Shown here: piece by piece, positions 7,120 to 15,828 of the stretch
Layout: the number at the start of each line of letters is the position of its first letter
Position numbering within the stretch: the first letter of the stretch is position 1
IMG/VR virus record: IMGVR_UViG_3300036845_000395
Span: 1-41,039 of that record
Reading direction: 5' to 3' (one strand)
Source of the DNA: a virus
DNA length: 41,039 nucleotides
Notes under the pieces: model-generated
The model's database searches: none
Seen by the model: the letters and a program-made list of their open reading frames with translations, nothing else
Told to the model about the DNA's origin: nothing
Made by a program: the position numbers and the translations under genes

Positions 7120-8190
7120 ATGGCCGGAACAGTCTATGGGGTCAACGCTCCCGAGGCGGTCAAGCTGTGGCGTTCACAGTTGGCAAGAGAAGCACTCAAA
7201 GCGACATGGATACAGAAGTTCGTCGGCGATTCATCTGACGATATCGTTCAGGTGTTCGGTGAAACCTCAAAGTCTGCTGGCGACCGCGTGACCGCGACGT
7301 TGCGGATGCAGCTGACCGGCGATGGCGTCAGTGGCGACGCGACCCTGGAGGGCAACGAAGAGCCCCTGACCACCTATACCGACAACCTGTTGATCGATCA
7401 GCTACGGCACGGCGTGCGCAGTGGCGGCAAGATGACCGAACAGCGTATCCCCTGGTCGATCCGGGAAGAGGCCATGATGGGCCTCAAGGATTGGTGGGCG
7501 GGCCGGTTCGATACGGCGTTCTTCAACCAGCTTGGCGGCTACACGCCGATCACGGACCTTCGCTATACCGGCAACAATGCGGTGATCGGCCCGGACGCCA
7601 ACCACATCACCCGGCCGAACGCGAAGACGGCCGATGAACTCCTGGCCGCCGGGGATGAAATGTCCCTGGCTCTGATCGACAAGCTGGTTGAAAGCGCCAA
7701 GCTCGGGTCGGTCAATGGGACCGGGCCGGTGATCCGGCCGGTCAATGTAGACGGTGAAGACCGGTACGTCGTGGTCATGCATACAAAGCAAGTCACGCAG
7801 CTTCGGACCAATACTCAAGCCGGGCAATTTTTGGACATTCAGAAGGCGGCGATGACCGGCGATGGATCGGCCAAGAACCCGATCATGACCGGCGCGCTCG
7901 GCATGTATAACGGCGCGGTCCTGCATGAATCGACCCGCGTCACCAATGGCGTGAACAGCACGACCGGCGTCCCGGTCCTGACTGCCCGGCGGGCGATGCT
8001 TCTAGGCGCGCAAGCCGCCGCCATTGGATTTGGCGAAGGGCAGTCGTTCAAGTCGTTCGACTGGAATGAAGAACTCTTTGACTATGGCAATCAGCTTGGC
8101 GTCGAAGCCGGGGTGATCCATGGCTTGAAGAAGCTTCAATTCAACTCGCAGTCCTTCGGCGTCATCGTCGGCTCGACTTTCACCAATTAG
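7120..8190 (+). CDS. Major capsid protein, N4-gp56 family
   Basis: A 356-residue coat protein of the N4-gp56 major capsid family (HK97 fold), forming the icosahedral shell. Recognisable parts are the N-terminal AREALKATWIQKFVG, the RMQLTGDGVSGDATLEGNEE loop, FDTAFFNQLGGYT and the C-terminal GVEAGVIHGLKKLQF. The start is supported by GAGGG about seven bases upstream. It is separated from portal and scaffold by the leftward accessory cluster, which is unusual for this gene order. Confidence 0.93.
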   Translation: MAGTVYGVNAPEAVKLWRSQLAREALKATWIQKFVGDSSDDIVQVFGETSKSAGDRVTATLRMQLTGDGVSGDATLEGNEEPLTTYTDNLLIDQLRHGVRSGGKMTEQRIPWSIREEAMMGLKDWWAGRFDTAFFNQLGGYTPITDLRYTGNNAVIGPDANHITRPNAKTADELLAAGDEMSLALIDKLVESAKLGSVNGTGPVIRPVNVDGEDRYVVVMHTKQVTQLRTNTQAGQFLDIQKAAMTGDGSAKNPIMTGALGMYNGAVLHESTRVTNGVNSTTGVPVLTARRAMLLGAQAAAIGFGEGQSFKSFDWNEELFDYGNQLGVEAGVIHGLKKLQFNSQSFGVIVGSTFTN

Positions 8191-8199
8191 GAGGGCGCG

Positions 8200-8577
8200 A
8201 TGGCGACCGGCGGGCGCAAGACACAGCTTCAGGTCATCCACGAGATCAGCGCGCAGTTCGGCTTCGGCCAGACGGCGGGCCAAATCGGCGTGCTCCCGGC
8301 GGGGGCGATCATGATGACCTGTCACGTTCTCAATTCTCAGGTGTGGAATTCCACGACCAGCGTCCTGAATGTCGGCACCACGCCCGGCGGGACGCAGATT
8401 ATCGCCGGGACCGATATCAAGACGGCGGTGGCGCGGGTCGATACGCCGGTTCCGGCGGCGACCATGGGGCCGCTGGCTATCGACACGCCGATCTACGGCA
8501 GCATCACCAACACCGGCCCGGCCCCGACGCAGGGCGTGGCGACGGTGTGGCTGGATTACCTGCCCGGCCCTGGCTAA
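8200..8577 (+). CDS. Small structural protein, decoration candidate
   Basis: A 125-residue protein directly after the coat gene with a strong GGAGGG site. It is predicted beta-rich, with many Thr, Gly and Val (TTSVLNVGTTPGGTQIIAG, then DTPIYGSITNTGPAPTQG) and few charges. Its position between coat and adaptor suggests a head decoration or head-completion protein. No family can be named from sequence alone. Confidence 0.6.
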   Translation: MATGGRKTQLQVIHEISAQFGFGQTAGQIGVLPAGAIMMTCHVLNSQVWNSTTSVLNVGTTPGGTQIIAGTDIKTAVARVDTPVPAATMGPLAIDTPIYGSITNTGPAPTQGVATVWLDYLPGPG

Positions 8578-8590
8578 GGGCGGTGCGGCC

Positions 8591-9229
8591 ATGCCGGATG
8601 ACCTCGGCGACCTGAAGACGCGGATTCAAAGCGAGACGCTGCGCGACGATCTGGTGGACGCCCTGGCGGGCGACCTGACGACGGCGATCCTGAAATCCAT
8701 CGACCATTACGAGTGGGAGCGGTGGTGGTTCAACGAGGGCCTGCTGACCGTGCCGTCCGTGGTCGATTCCATGTACGTCCCGATTGACCCCTCGACTCTC
8801 AGAATCGACGTGATTCGGGCGGTGATCGGCGGCGTCAGGTACAGGATGACCGAACGCCAAGTCGATTGGATCATGGCGGCCTATTCGGTCCCGACCTATG
8901 GCCAGCCGACGGAATGGGCGATCCTCGGCGATCAAGTCCTGATTTACCCGATGCCGAACCAGCCGTACCCGTTGCTGATGGAAATCATTCAACAAGTGCA
9001 GCCGGTGATCGACGGTACGGACGACACGATTTCGAACACATGGACGACGTTTGGCCAGGACTTGATTGTGGCCCGCTGCAAACTCAGGCTTTACCGCGAT
9101 TACCTGTCAGCGACGGCGCAGGACCCGCGCATCAGCAACGCGATGGCGCAGGAAGACGAGGCTTATACGAAGCTGCGCAGCCAATCGAACCGGCGCATGT
9201 CGGTGGATCGGGTTGAGCCCGGATGGTGA
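8591..9229 (+). CDS. Head-tail adaptor (connector) candidate
   Basis: A 212-residue protein resembling phage adaptor proteins that sit under the portal, as P22 gp4 does. It has an N-terminal helix (DLKTRIQSETLRDDLVDALAG), WWFNEGLLTVPSV, a GGVRYRMTERQVDWI segment and a helical C-terminus (ARCKLRLYRDYLSA). Its position after coat fits the P22 order. The ATG at 8591 has AAGGG upstream; longer in-frame extensions overlap the previous gene. Confidence 0.7.
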   Translation: MPDDLGDLKTRIQSETLRDDLVDALAGDLTTAILKSIDHYEWERWWFNEGLLTVPSVVDSMYVPIDPSTLRIDVIRAVIGGVRYRMTERQVDWIMAAYSVPTYGQPTEWAILGDQVLIYPMPNQPYPLLMEIIQQVQPVIDGTDDTISNTWTTFGQDLIVARCKLRLYRDYLSATAQDPRISNAMAQEDEAYTKLRSQSNRRMSVDRVEPGW

Positions 9230-9486
9230 CTCAGGCCGCGCCTTCATCGACCGCCCTGGTCGAAGCCGCCGCCCCGATGTGGGCGCAGCGCATGGCCTTG
9301 AAGATGGTCAGGCTGTTCATGCCGATGACGCCGCGCGCGCCGATGCCGGTGTGGACGGTGACGAAAGCCGAGCTACCGCCCGCCGCCGACTGGCCGAACA
9401 CCGTCGTCATCGTCAGCGACCAGAACGAGCTAGCCCTAAGCCTCGGCGGGGCGTGGCTGAAGATCAGCACAGGAGGGCCAGTGTGA
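9223..9486 (+). CDS. Small virion-module protein
   Basis: An 87-residue protein starting inside the adaptor stop (ATGGTGA). It has a Met/Arg-rich helix (MWAQRMALKMVRLFM) and a beta C-terminus (TVVIVSDQNELALSLGG, ending WLKISTGGPV). Conservation cannot be judged here. It probably belongs to the head-tail joining genes by context. Confidence 0.6.
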   Translation: MVTQAAPSSTALVEAAAPMWAQRMALKMVRLFMPMTPRAPMPVWTVTKAELPPAADWPNTVVIVSDQNELALSLGGAWLKISTGGPV

Positions 9487-9680
9487 TGGCCAAGGGATTC
9501 CAGACAGGCGGGCTCGATCCCGCCAGGCGGAAAGCCGCTTTCGCGCGCGGGACCGACAAGTCGAAGGGCGGATCGAAGGGCCTGCTTGGCGGCCTTGGAC
9601 CGGCCAGGGCCGGGTTCCGGCCTGCGGCGTTGCCGAAGATGCCGGGGATGCCGCCAGGGCCGAAAAAGGGAGGTTGGTGA
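9486..9680 (+). CDS. Very small basic Gly/Pro-rich protein
   Basis: A 64-residue protein, coupled to the previous stop (TGATG) and overlapped by good ribosome signals for the next gene. It is rich in Lys, Gly and Pro (DKSKGGSKGLLGGLGPARAG, ending MPPGPKKGGW) and so is probably disordered. A copy of CCGCCAGGCGG at 9520-9530 encodes PARR here. Function unknown. Confidence 0.55.
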   Translation: MAKGFQTGGLDPARRKAAFARGTDKSKGGSKGLLGGLGPARAGFRPAALPKMPGMPPGPKKGGW

Positions 9681-9681
9681 T

Positions 9682-9864
9682 ATGGCGCCGGTTAGGAAAT
9701 CCGGGTCCTTCAAGGGCAAGAGCAACGCGCTCGGCCACGGCGGCCGGGCGGCGCAGCTGAAGGCGCAAGGTGTGCCGGGCGGGGTGATTGGCGCCCTGGC
9801 GCGCAAGGCGCACGCGGCGCCGGGGCAGAAGAATTTCCACGGGGGCGCCAAGCGTAAAAGCTGA
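9682..9864 (+). CDS. Very small basic protein
   Basis: A 60-residue basic protein (MAPVRKSGSFKGKSNALGHG, then KAHAAPGQKNFHGGAKRKS). A GGGAGG site lies 9-12 bases upstream. The stop overlaps the tail-fibre ATG. With its neighbour it forms a pair of short lysine-rich proteins that may bind DNA or the connector, which is inference only. Confidence 0.55.
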   Translation: MAPVRKSGSFKGKSNALGHGGRAAQLKAQGVPGGVIGALARKAHAAPGQKNFHGGAKRKS

Positions 9865-11480
9865 TGCCGTCGTCCTATACCGCCTCCGCCCGGTTCACCC
9901 TTCAAGCGACCGGTGAGAACAACAACACCTGGGGCGTGATCCTCAATCAGGGCGTGTTCCAACTCGTTGACGACTCGATCAACGGGCGGCTGGCGATCAG
10001 CTTGTCCGGGCCGCACACGCTGACCGTGAATCAGGGCGCGACCGACGAAGCCCGCATGGCCTTCATCGACGTGACCGGCGGCTCGGGCGGGGTGATTACG
10101 GCGCCCTCTGTGCCGAAGAGCTACTTCGTCCACAACGGCTCTAGCGGCGGCGTGCAGCTTACGGGAGGCGCGACGCCATCGCCTGTGTTCAATCCGGGTG
10201 ACGCCGGACCCTTGTTCACGGACGGGACCACCTTCTATCCGGTGCTGATTGGCGGCCTGACGATCAAGGCTTATGCCGACGCGGGCGACGCGGCGCAAAA
10301 GGCCTATACGGACGCCTCGATTGCCTCAGCCTCGGCGATCAACCTTCCGTCCGTCGCGGGTCATGCCGGGCAGTTCCTCGGCACGGACGGGAGCGTCGCG
10401 CTATGGGAGCCTGCGCCGATTGCTTGGCGCAACCGTCTCGACAACGGGGGTATGCGAATCCAACAGCGGGCGGCGGGCGCTACCGTCCTGCTTGCGGGCG
10501 GCTCTCGGGCCTATCCCATCGACCGATGGGCCGCAACCATGGGCGCGGGAACCGCCGTCGGCAATGCGGCACAAACAACGGTCAATTGGGCGCCCGTAAC
10601 GCTCAATACAAAAGCACTGCAAATTTCGATCACAACGGCACAGGCGACACTAGCTGTAGGACAAGCGGCGCAAACCAACGTCGGAATTGAAGGTCTGAGG
10701 ATTGCAGACTTAGCGTGGGGCACTCCGAACGCCGTTCCTGTCACTGTTCAAGCGGTGCTAGCGGCAACGGTGGCAGGCGATTATTTTATACGATTGGCCA
10801 GTACAGCCCCAATTCAGTCCTATGTGCATAAGGTAACGCTGGCGGCTAGCACGACTACAAAAGTCGCGTTTACCGTGCAGGGTCCAACTAGCGGAACATG
10901 GCCAACGGACAGCTCGTTTTCGCTGGGCCTAGGCTTTTGCTTGGGCGCAGGCGCGAATTTCCAAACATCAACTTTTGACGCTTGGATACCGGGCAATTTT
11001 ACTTGCGGCGCTAGCCAAGTGAACGTCATGGCCGCAAACGGCAACGGCTTTTGGCTAACCGACGTGCAACTTGAAGTCGGGAGCGTAGCCACGCCGTTCG
11101 AGCGGCGGCCCTATGCCGTCGAATTGCAGCTTTGCCAGCGGTACTATGAGAACAACATGCCGGGCGGCGTGGCGCCCGCAGAGGGTGCGGCAATCGGATA
11201 TCAGGCGGGCGGCGCCTACGCCACGAATACCTTGTTAGCGGAAGTTCTGTTCAAGGTCGAAAAGCGAACTGCACCAATTGTCACCCTTTACCGCGCTAAT
11301 GTAGGCGTAGTGAATGGCCAATGGTCGGCGGCTATCGGCCCAAGCTCAGTGGATATGTCGGCTTCCGGCGCTAATCGCGGGACGACCAAGCGGTTTGAGG
11401 TTGGCGGGACTGTGCCAGCCCTTGCCCAAGGCCAATACTGCTTGATGACAGGCGGTTGGGCGGCGGATGCGGACTTCTGA
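9864..11480 (+). CDS. Tail fibre protein
   Basis: A 538-residue probable receptor-binding fibre. The N-terminal 170 residues (ATGENNNTWGVILNQG, then DGTTFYPVLIGG and an Ala/Asp coiled segment) look like the virion-anchoring part. The C-terminal half ends with the phage-fibre signature FWLTDVQLEVGSVATPFERR followed by PYAVELQLCQRYYE. From about 10590 to 11440 the DNA is visibly richer in A and T than its neighbours, suggesting that the distal domain was exchanged. No chaperone domain is seen. Confidence 0.8.
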   Translation: MPSSYTASARFTLQATGENNNTWGVILNQGVFQLVDDSINGRLAISLSGPHTLTVNQGATDEARMAFIDVTGGSGGVITAPSVPKSYFVHNGSSGGVQLTGGATPSPVFNPGDAGPLFTDGTTFYPVLIGGLTIKAYADAGDAAQKAYTDASIASASAINLPSVAGHAGQFLGTDGSVALWEPAPIAWRNRLDNGGMRIQQRAAGATVLLAGGSRAYPIDRWAATMGAGTAVGNAAQTTVNWAPVTLNTKALQISITTAQATLAVGQAAQTNVGIEGLRIADLAWGTPNAVPVTVQAVLAATVAGDYFIRLASTAPIQSYVHKVTLAASTTTKVAFTVQGPTSGTWPTDSSFSLGLGFCLGAGANFQTSTFDAWIPGNFTCGASQVNVMAANGNGFWLTDVQLEVGSVATPFERRPYAVELQLCQRYYENNMPGGVAPAEGAAIGYQAGGAYATNTLLAEVLFKVEKRTAPIVTLYRANVGVVNGQWSAAIGPSSVDMSASGANRGTTKRFEVGGTVPALAQGQYCLMTGGWAADADF

Positions 11481-11482
11481 CC

Positions 11483-12991
11483 ATGAATCAGCCGTTCCAA
11501 CCTGCCCAAGGGCTCGACTCCGACGATACGACCTTCAACGAGCTTGGCCGGTGGCTGAATTCGTCGCTGATCCGCTTCTATAACGGCTCCTGGCAGACCA
11601 AGGGCGGCTGGGAGCGGCTAACCCTTCAAGCCCTTAAAGGGGTGTGCCGCTCGACTCTCGCGTGGACCGATTTCAGCGATATCCTCGGCGTCGCCTTCGG
11701 CCTGCATAACGGCTTCGAAGTGTGGCGCGACAACCTGCTGTACGACATCACGCCAAGCCCTTGGACGGATGGCGAGATCGACGGGACCGGCGGCCGGGGC
11801 TTCGGCACGGGGGCGTGGAACGTCGGCACCTACGGCACTGAAAGCGACACGGAATATTACCCGCTCACATGGTCGCAAGCGACCTGGGGCGATCAGGTGG
11901 TCGCAAACCCGCGCGGCGGCATGATCTATCAATGGGATGGAACGACGGCCGACGTGCTGGTGCAAGTGCCGAACGCGCCCGCCGAAGTCACCTATATGCT
12001 GGTGGTCCCGCAACGGCAAATGATCGCCTTCGGCTGCAATGAGGAAACGTCGGGAACCTTCAACCCGCTGTGTATTCGCTGGTCGGATATCGAGGATCAA
12101 ACCGATTGGACGACGCTCCCGACCAACAACGCGGGCGAATATATCCTTCAGAGCTTCGGCCGCATCGTCACCGCCCGCGTGGTCGGCGATTATATTCTCG
12201 TATGGACGACGGTCGGCCTCTACCTCGGGACCTATCTCGGCAATCCGGGCCAGACGTGGCAATTCGATAAGGTCGGCGACCATTGCGGCGCGATCAGTCC
12301 CGGCGCCCCCATCGTCCAGGGGCAAAATGTGATGTGGATCGCGCCGGACCTGACGTTCTGGACCTATAGCCTCGGCGGCGTGCCGTCACAGATCGTCTGC
12401 CCGATCCGCTCGATGTTCACCGAGTTCATCGCCCCCGGCCAGCAAGACAAAATCATCGGGACGGCGGTTGCGCAGTTTCAGGAGATCGGCTGGTTTTACC
12501 CGGACACGCGCGACGGCTTCGAATGCTCGCGCCAGCTATGCCTTGGGCCGGACGGCTGGAATCGCGACTTGCTTCAGCGCACCGCGTGGATCGACGCCGG
12601 GCCGCAGTCGAACCCTATCGGGGTCGATCCGCAAGGTGACGTGTATCTGCACGAGAAAGGCAATTCGGCCGATGGCCAGCCGATCACAGGCTTCATCGAG
12701 AGCGCCGATTTCTATCTCGGCGACGCCGAAGGCGGCCTGATGGTCAATGGCGTGTGGCCGGACTTCAAGGGCCAGATCGGGCCACTTTCGCTGACGCTCT
12801 ACCTGCGTGACCATCCGCAGGCGGCGACCGTGCGGACCAAAGGACCGTTCGTCATGACGCCAGGGCAAGAGCGGCTGTGCCTGCGGGCGACCGGGCGGAT
12901 CGCCAGGGTGCGCTTCGACTTTTCATCGTCCCCGGCCTATGTGCGCGGCGGCAAGCCTGAGTTCGATGTGGCGGCCATAGGCGGGCGGTAG
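11483..12991 (+). CDS. Tail hub/stabilisation-like protein
   Basis: A 502-residue protein. The N-terminus (LIRFYNGSWQTKGGWERL) and repeated beta blades with Trp and Tyr (ITPSPWTDGEIDGTG, TYMLVVPQRQM, WTTVGLYLGTYLG) suggest a beta-propeller-like virion protein. Proteins of this type take the place of P22 gp10 in related phages and plug the connector. The ATG at 11483 is preferred because it follows the fibre stop by two bases. The family name is not certain. Confidence 0.6.
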   Translation: MNQPFQPAQGLDSDDTTFNELGRWLNSSLIRFYNGSWQTKGGWERLTLQALKGVCRSTLAWTDFSDILGVAFGLHNGFEVWRDNLLYDITPSPWTDGEIDGTGGRGFGTGAWNVGTYGTESDTEYYPLTWSQATWGDQVVANPRGGMIYQWDGTTADVLVQVPNAPAEVTYMLVVPQRQMIAFGCNEETSGTFNPLCIRWSDIEDQTDWTTLPTNNAGEYILQSFGRIVTARVVGDYILVWTTVGLYLGTYLGNPGQTWQFDKVGDHCGAISPGAPIVQGQNVMWIAPDLTFWTYSLGGVPSQIVCPIRSMFTEFIAPGQQDKIIGTAVAQFQEIGWFYPDTRDGFECSRQLCLGPDGWNRDLLQRTAWIDAGPQSNPIGVDPQGDVYLHEKGNSADGQPITGFIESADFYLGDAEGGLMVNGVWPDFKGQIGPLSLTLYLRDHPQAATVRTKGPFVMTPGQERLCLRATGRIARVRFDFSSSPAYVRGGKPEFDVAAIGGR

Positions 12992-13020
12992 CTGGTTGAC
13001 AAAACCGGCTGATTTTCGGG

Positions 13021-13050
13021 TTTGGTTGCGCAGGCCCTTCCGCAACCAAA
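13021..13050. terminator. Perfect 10-bp stem-loop after the hub gene
   Basis: TTTGGTTGCG pairs exactly with CGCAACCAAA around a ten-base loop. There is no U-run on the plus strand, so it may be a processing or pausing hairpin rather than a classical terminator. Confidence 0.45.
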
Positions 13051-13092
13051 TGTCCCGTTTTCCCGCATCGCCTGATGCAACAAAAAGGGACA
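13051..13092 (+). promoter_or_regulatory. Nested hairpin containing the next start codon
   Basis: TGTCCC pairs with GGGACA, TTTT with AAAA, and GCATC with GATGC around GCCT. The ATG at 13075 lies in the inner stem. If this start is used, the structure would restrain initiation. Confidence 0.4.
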
Positions 13093-13569
13093 TGCGCCGA
13101 GAAGATTGAAATCCCAAAGGAACGGGTTCACCCGGCCTTGGGGATGGATGGCGAAGCTCTCTCTCCCCCGCTGAACGATCCCATCGACCTTGAAACGACG
13201 GTCGATCCGCTGTTGTCGCAGTGGGCGCGATATCGGGACGGCTTCATCGAAGCCATGACCGATGACGGCTATTGGACGATTGACGAACTGGAATCGCGGG
13301 TCGCCAGCCGCCGGGCGTTCTTCTTCCCCGGCGCCAAGGCGGCGATGGTCGGTCAGATCGAAGTCTACCCTGGCGGCGCCCGCGTCTTTCAAATCCTGTG
13401 GGCGACTGGCGATGTGACCGAGCTGCTTCAGATGGCGCCGGGTATCGAGGCCCTGGCCCGGATGATGGGCTGCGTTGAAATCCTGATCGAAGGGCGCGAG
13501 GCGTGGCGGCGGCTGCTTGAGCCGATGGGTTACGCCCTGTTCAGCGTCACCCTGCGCAAGGCGCTGTAG
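13075..13569 (+). CDS. GNAT-fold-like virion-module protein
   Basis: A 164-residue protein. Residues from about 60 on (FFFPGAKAAMVGQIEVYPGG, FQILWATGDVTELLQM, IEALARMMGCVEILIEGREAW) resemble small acetyltransferase-fold proteins found near phage tail genes. The catalytic acetyl-CoA loop is not obvious, so activity is doubtful. The ATG at 13075 lacks a ribosome site and sits in a hairpin; Met at 13144 is an alternative. It precedes the ejection-type genes. Confidence 0.55.
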   Translation: MQQKGTCAEKIEIPKERVHPALGMDGEALSPPLNDPIDLETTVDPLLSQWARYRDGFIEAMTDDGYWTIDELESRVASRRAFFFPGAKAAMVGQIEVYPGGARVFQILWATGDVTELLQMAPGIEALARMMGCVEILIEGREAWRRLLEPMGYALFSVTLRKAL

Positions 13570-13571
13570 CC

Positions 13572-14597
13572 GTGTCCAGCAAGTCGAAAACCACACAGGC
13601 CGGGACACAGGCGACTACCAGCCAAACTTCGCCAACCGTCCCGTCATGGATCGCTGATCCGACGCAGAACGCGGCTGGTCAGGTCGCTGCGCTTCAGGCG
13701 GGCGGTCCGGCGGCTTACACGCCGGGATCGTCAGCGGTGCAACAGGCGGCCACGGCCGGGGCGCTTAATCTGCAAACGTCGCCCTATTACGGGCAGGCCA
13801 GCGGCGTGTTGAACAACGTGCCGCAAGTCACGACCGGCGGGAACATCGACCCGGTGACGGGTCAGAGCGTGCTGACCAACCTTCAGGCTTACGAGAACCC
13901 CTATCAGGATCAGATCATCAATCCGGTGCTGCAACAGTACGACCAGCAATCGGGGATGACTCAGGCCGCGCAGGCGGCGGCGGCGGCCAGGACCAACGCC
14001 TTCGGCGGCTCGCGCTACGGCGTGGAGTCGGCCCTGACCGACCAACAGCTTGCGATGGGCCGGGCGCAGACGCAGGGCGGCCTGCTTCAAGGCATGTACA
14101 CACAGGCGGCGGGCATGTCGGCGCAGGACGCGGCGAACCGTCAGGCCGCCGAGATGGCGACGCAACAGGGCCAGGAGTTCATGGCCGGGCAGACGCAAAC
14201 CGCGTCACAGGCCAATCAGGCGGCGGCGCTGCAAAAAGCCGGGCTGCTGACGACTCTCGGGAGCACGCAAGACACGGACGCCCGGTCGAACCTGCAAACA
14301 CAGGCGGCGATTGGCACGGAACAGACCAACCTTGAAAACCAGATCAAGCAATATCCGCTGCAATATCAGGCGCAGATTGAAAGCCTGTTGAGCGGCCTTA
14401 ACCCCTCGATGTACACCGGGAGCACAACGAGCGGTCTCGGCAATAGCACATCAACGTCAACCACACAGCAACAGCCGGGCTTACTGCAAATGTTGGGCGC
14501 AGGCATATCCGCCGGTTCGATGTTCGCGGGAACACAAGGTCTTGGCGCAATGTTTGGCGGCGGTGCGACAAGTCAGGCCATGCCGGAGTTCTATTAA
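13572..14597 (+). CDS. Ejection/internal virion protein candidate, Ala/Gln-rich
   Basis: A 341-residue protein starting with GTG three bases after the previous stop. It has a Gln/Ala/Thr-rich composition and the recurrent phage motif NAFGGSRYGV after ENPYQDQIINPVL, then a long helix (AANRQAAEMATQQG). The C-terminus is Gly/Ser/Thr-rich with a hydrophobic segment (MLGAGISAGSMFAGTQG). By position it is the counterpart of P22 gp7-like ejection proteins, which leave the capsid with the DNA and span the envelope. The assignment is positional. Confidence 0.6.
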   Translation: MSSKSKTTQAGTQATTSQTSPTVPSWIADPTQNAAGQVAALQAGGPAAYTPGSSAVQQAATAGALNLQTSPYYGQASGVLNNVPQVTTGGNIDPVTGQSVLTNLQAYENPYQDQIINPVLQQYDQQSGMTQAAQAAAAARTNAFGGSRYGVESALTDQQLAMGRAQTQGGLLQGMYTQAAGMSAQDAANRQAAEMATQQGQEFMAGQTQTASQANQAAALQKAGLLTTLGSTQDTDARSNLQTQAAIGTEQTNLENQIKQYPLQYQAQIESLLSGLNPSMYTGSTTSGLGNSTSTSTTQQQPGLLQMLGAGISAGSMFAGTQGLGAMFGGGATSQAMPEFY

Positions 14598-14606
14598 GGC
14601 GCGACC

Positions 14607-15827
14607 ATGGGCATTCTTGACAACCTTGACTTGTCGCAACTGTCTCGGCTCCTGGCGCCTGCGGGCTACACGCCAAATGTGATGACGTTGCCCGGCGACT
14701 TTTCGACCGGGGCGACCTTGAACGACCTGACATCGAAATTGGCGCCCGCTGGCTATACACCACCCGCCCCGGCGCCCCCGCCGGACATGGGCGCTAGTCC
14801 GCCAGGCGGATTGTTATCCGGTGGTCCGCCTCCGACTGGCCAACCGCCGCCCGGACCGCCGCCAGATCAACCGCCCCCGCCGGACCCATCACAGTCGCCT
14901 GCGCTCGCGCCGTTGCCGGACTTGGATCAAGCGCCGCAGGGGGCGAACATCAGCCTGTTGCGCAATCAGGACTCGGCGCCGCCCCCGGCGACCAATCTGA
15001 CGCCCGCACAATCGCCGCCGCAAGGCGGCCTGCGCGGATTCCTGTCGGGCCTGACGGCGACCGATCCGACTAGCGGTATCACGTTCCGCGACAAGCTGAT
15101 GGCGCTCGGGCAGATCATGCAAGGCGACACGAAGGGCGCGCAAAGCTACCTGCAATCAGCCCGGCAAAATGCGGTGCAGTTGGCCATGCGCCAGCAAATC
15201 GGACAGATGTTCCCGAACAACCCGAAAATGCAGTTGTTCATGATGGCCAACCCTGGCGAAGCGCTAAAACTGATGCTTCCGCAAGTGTTGAAAAAGGGCG
15301 AGCACTACGGGCCGCCGTTGGTTGGCGATGGAGTGGGTGGTGGCGCTCCGGGGCAGGCTGGCGGTGCTGGCGGGGCGCCGGGGCAGGCTGGCGGCGTTCC
15401 GGGACAGCGTGGCGGCTATTCCGACGTGATGGATTACGGCCAGGAAGGCGGCGTGCCGTACGTGGTCCATAATGATGGTTCGTTCACTTGGGGCGGCGCG
15501 CGCCCGGCGAATGCGGCCGAGCTTGAAACCAAGGCGCGCGACGCGGCGACACAGAAAAACGAAGCGGACCGGCTTGCTTTCGAAAAATCGAGCAAGGCGA
15601 CGGAATTAGCGCAGGGTCAACAGCGCCTTGGGATCGAGGGCGGCCAGTTGACCGTCGCGCAGCAAAACGCGGCGCGAGAACAGGCGGCGCAAAACAAAGC
15701 GGCGGTGACGGCGGCTATCGCCCGCTGGCCAGGGCGCCCGGTTCTCACGAGTCCAGAGCAACGGGCCGCGCTCGGGCCGAACAAGGAATACATTACGCTG
15801 GATGGCCAGCTAGCACGGACAAAGTAA
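14607..15827 (+). CDS. Pro/Gly-rich virion protein
   Basis: A 406-residue protein. Residues 45-110 are strongly Pro-rich (PPPDMGASPPGGLL and similar). A helical segment of about 75 residues follows (GITFRDKLMALGQIMQGD), then collagen-like Gly repeats with APGQAGG units near residue 250 and a charged C-terminus. It lies in the ejection module between two Ala/Gln-rich proteins. No enzyme motif is visible. A copy of CCGCCAGGCGG at 14799-14809 encodes PPGG. Confidence 0.55.
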   Translation: MGILDNLDLSQLSRLLAPAGYTPNVMTLPGDFSTGATLNDLTSKLAPAGYTPPAPAPPPDMGASPPGGLLSGGPPPTGQPPPGPPPDQPPPPDPSQSPALAPLPDLDQAPQGANISLLRNQDSAPPPATNLTPAQSPPQGGLRGFLSGLTATDPTSGITFRDKLMALGQIMQGDTKGAQSYLQSARQNAVQLAMRQQIGQMFPNNPKMQLFMMANPGEALKLMLPQVLKKGEHYGPPLVGDGVGGGAPGQAGGAGGAPGQAGGVPGQRGGYSDVMDYGQEGGVPYVVHNDGSFTWGGARPANAAELETKARDAATQKNEADRLAFEKSSKATELAQGQQRLGIEGGQLTVAQQNAAREQAAQNKAAVTAAIARWPGRPVLTSPEQRAALGPNKEYITLDGQLARTK

Positions 15828-15828
15828 G

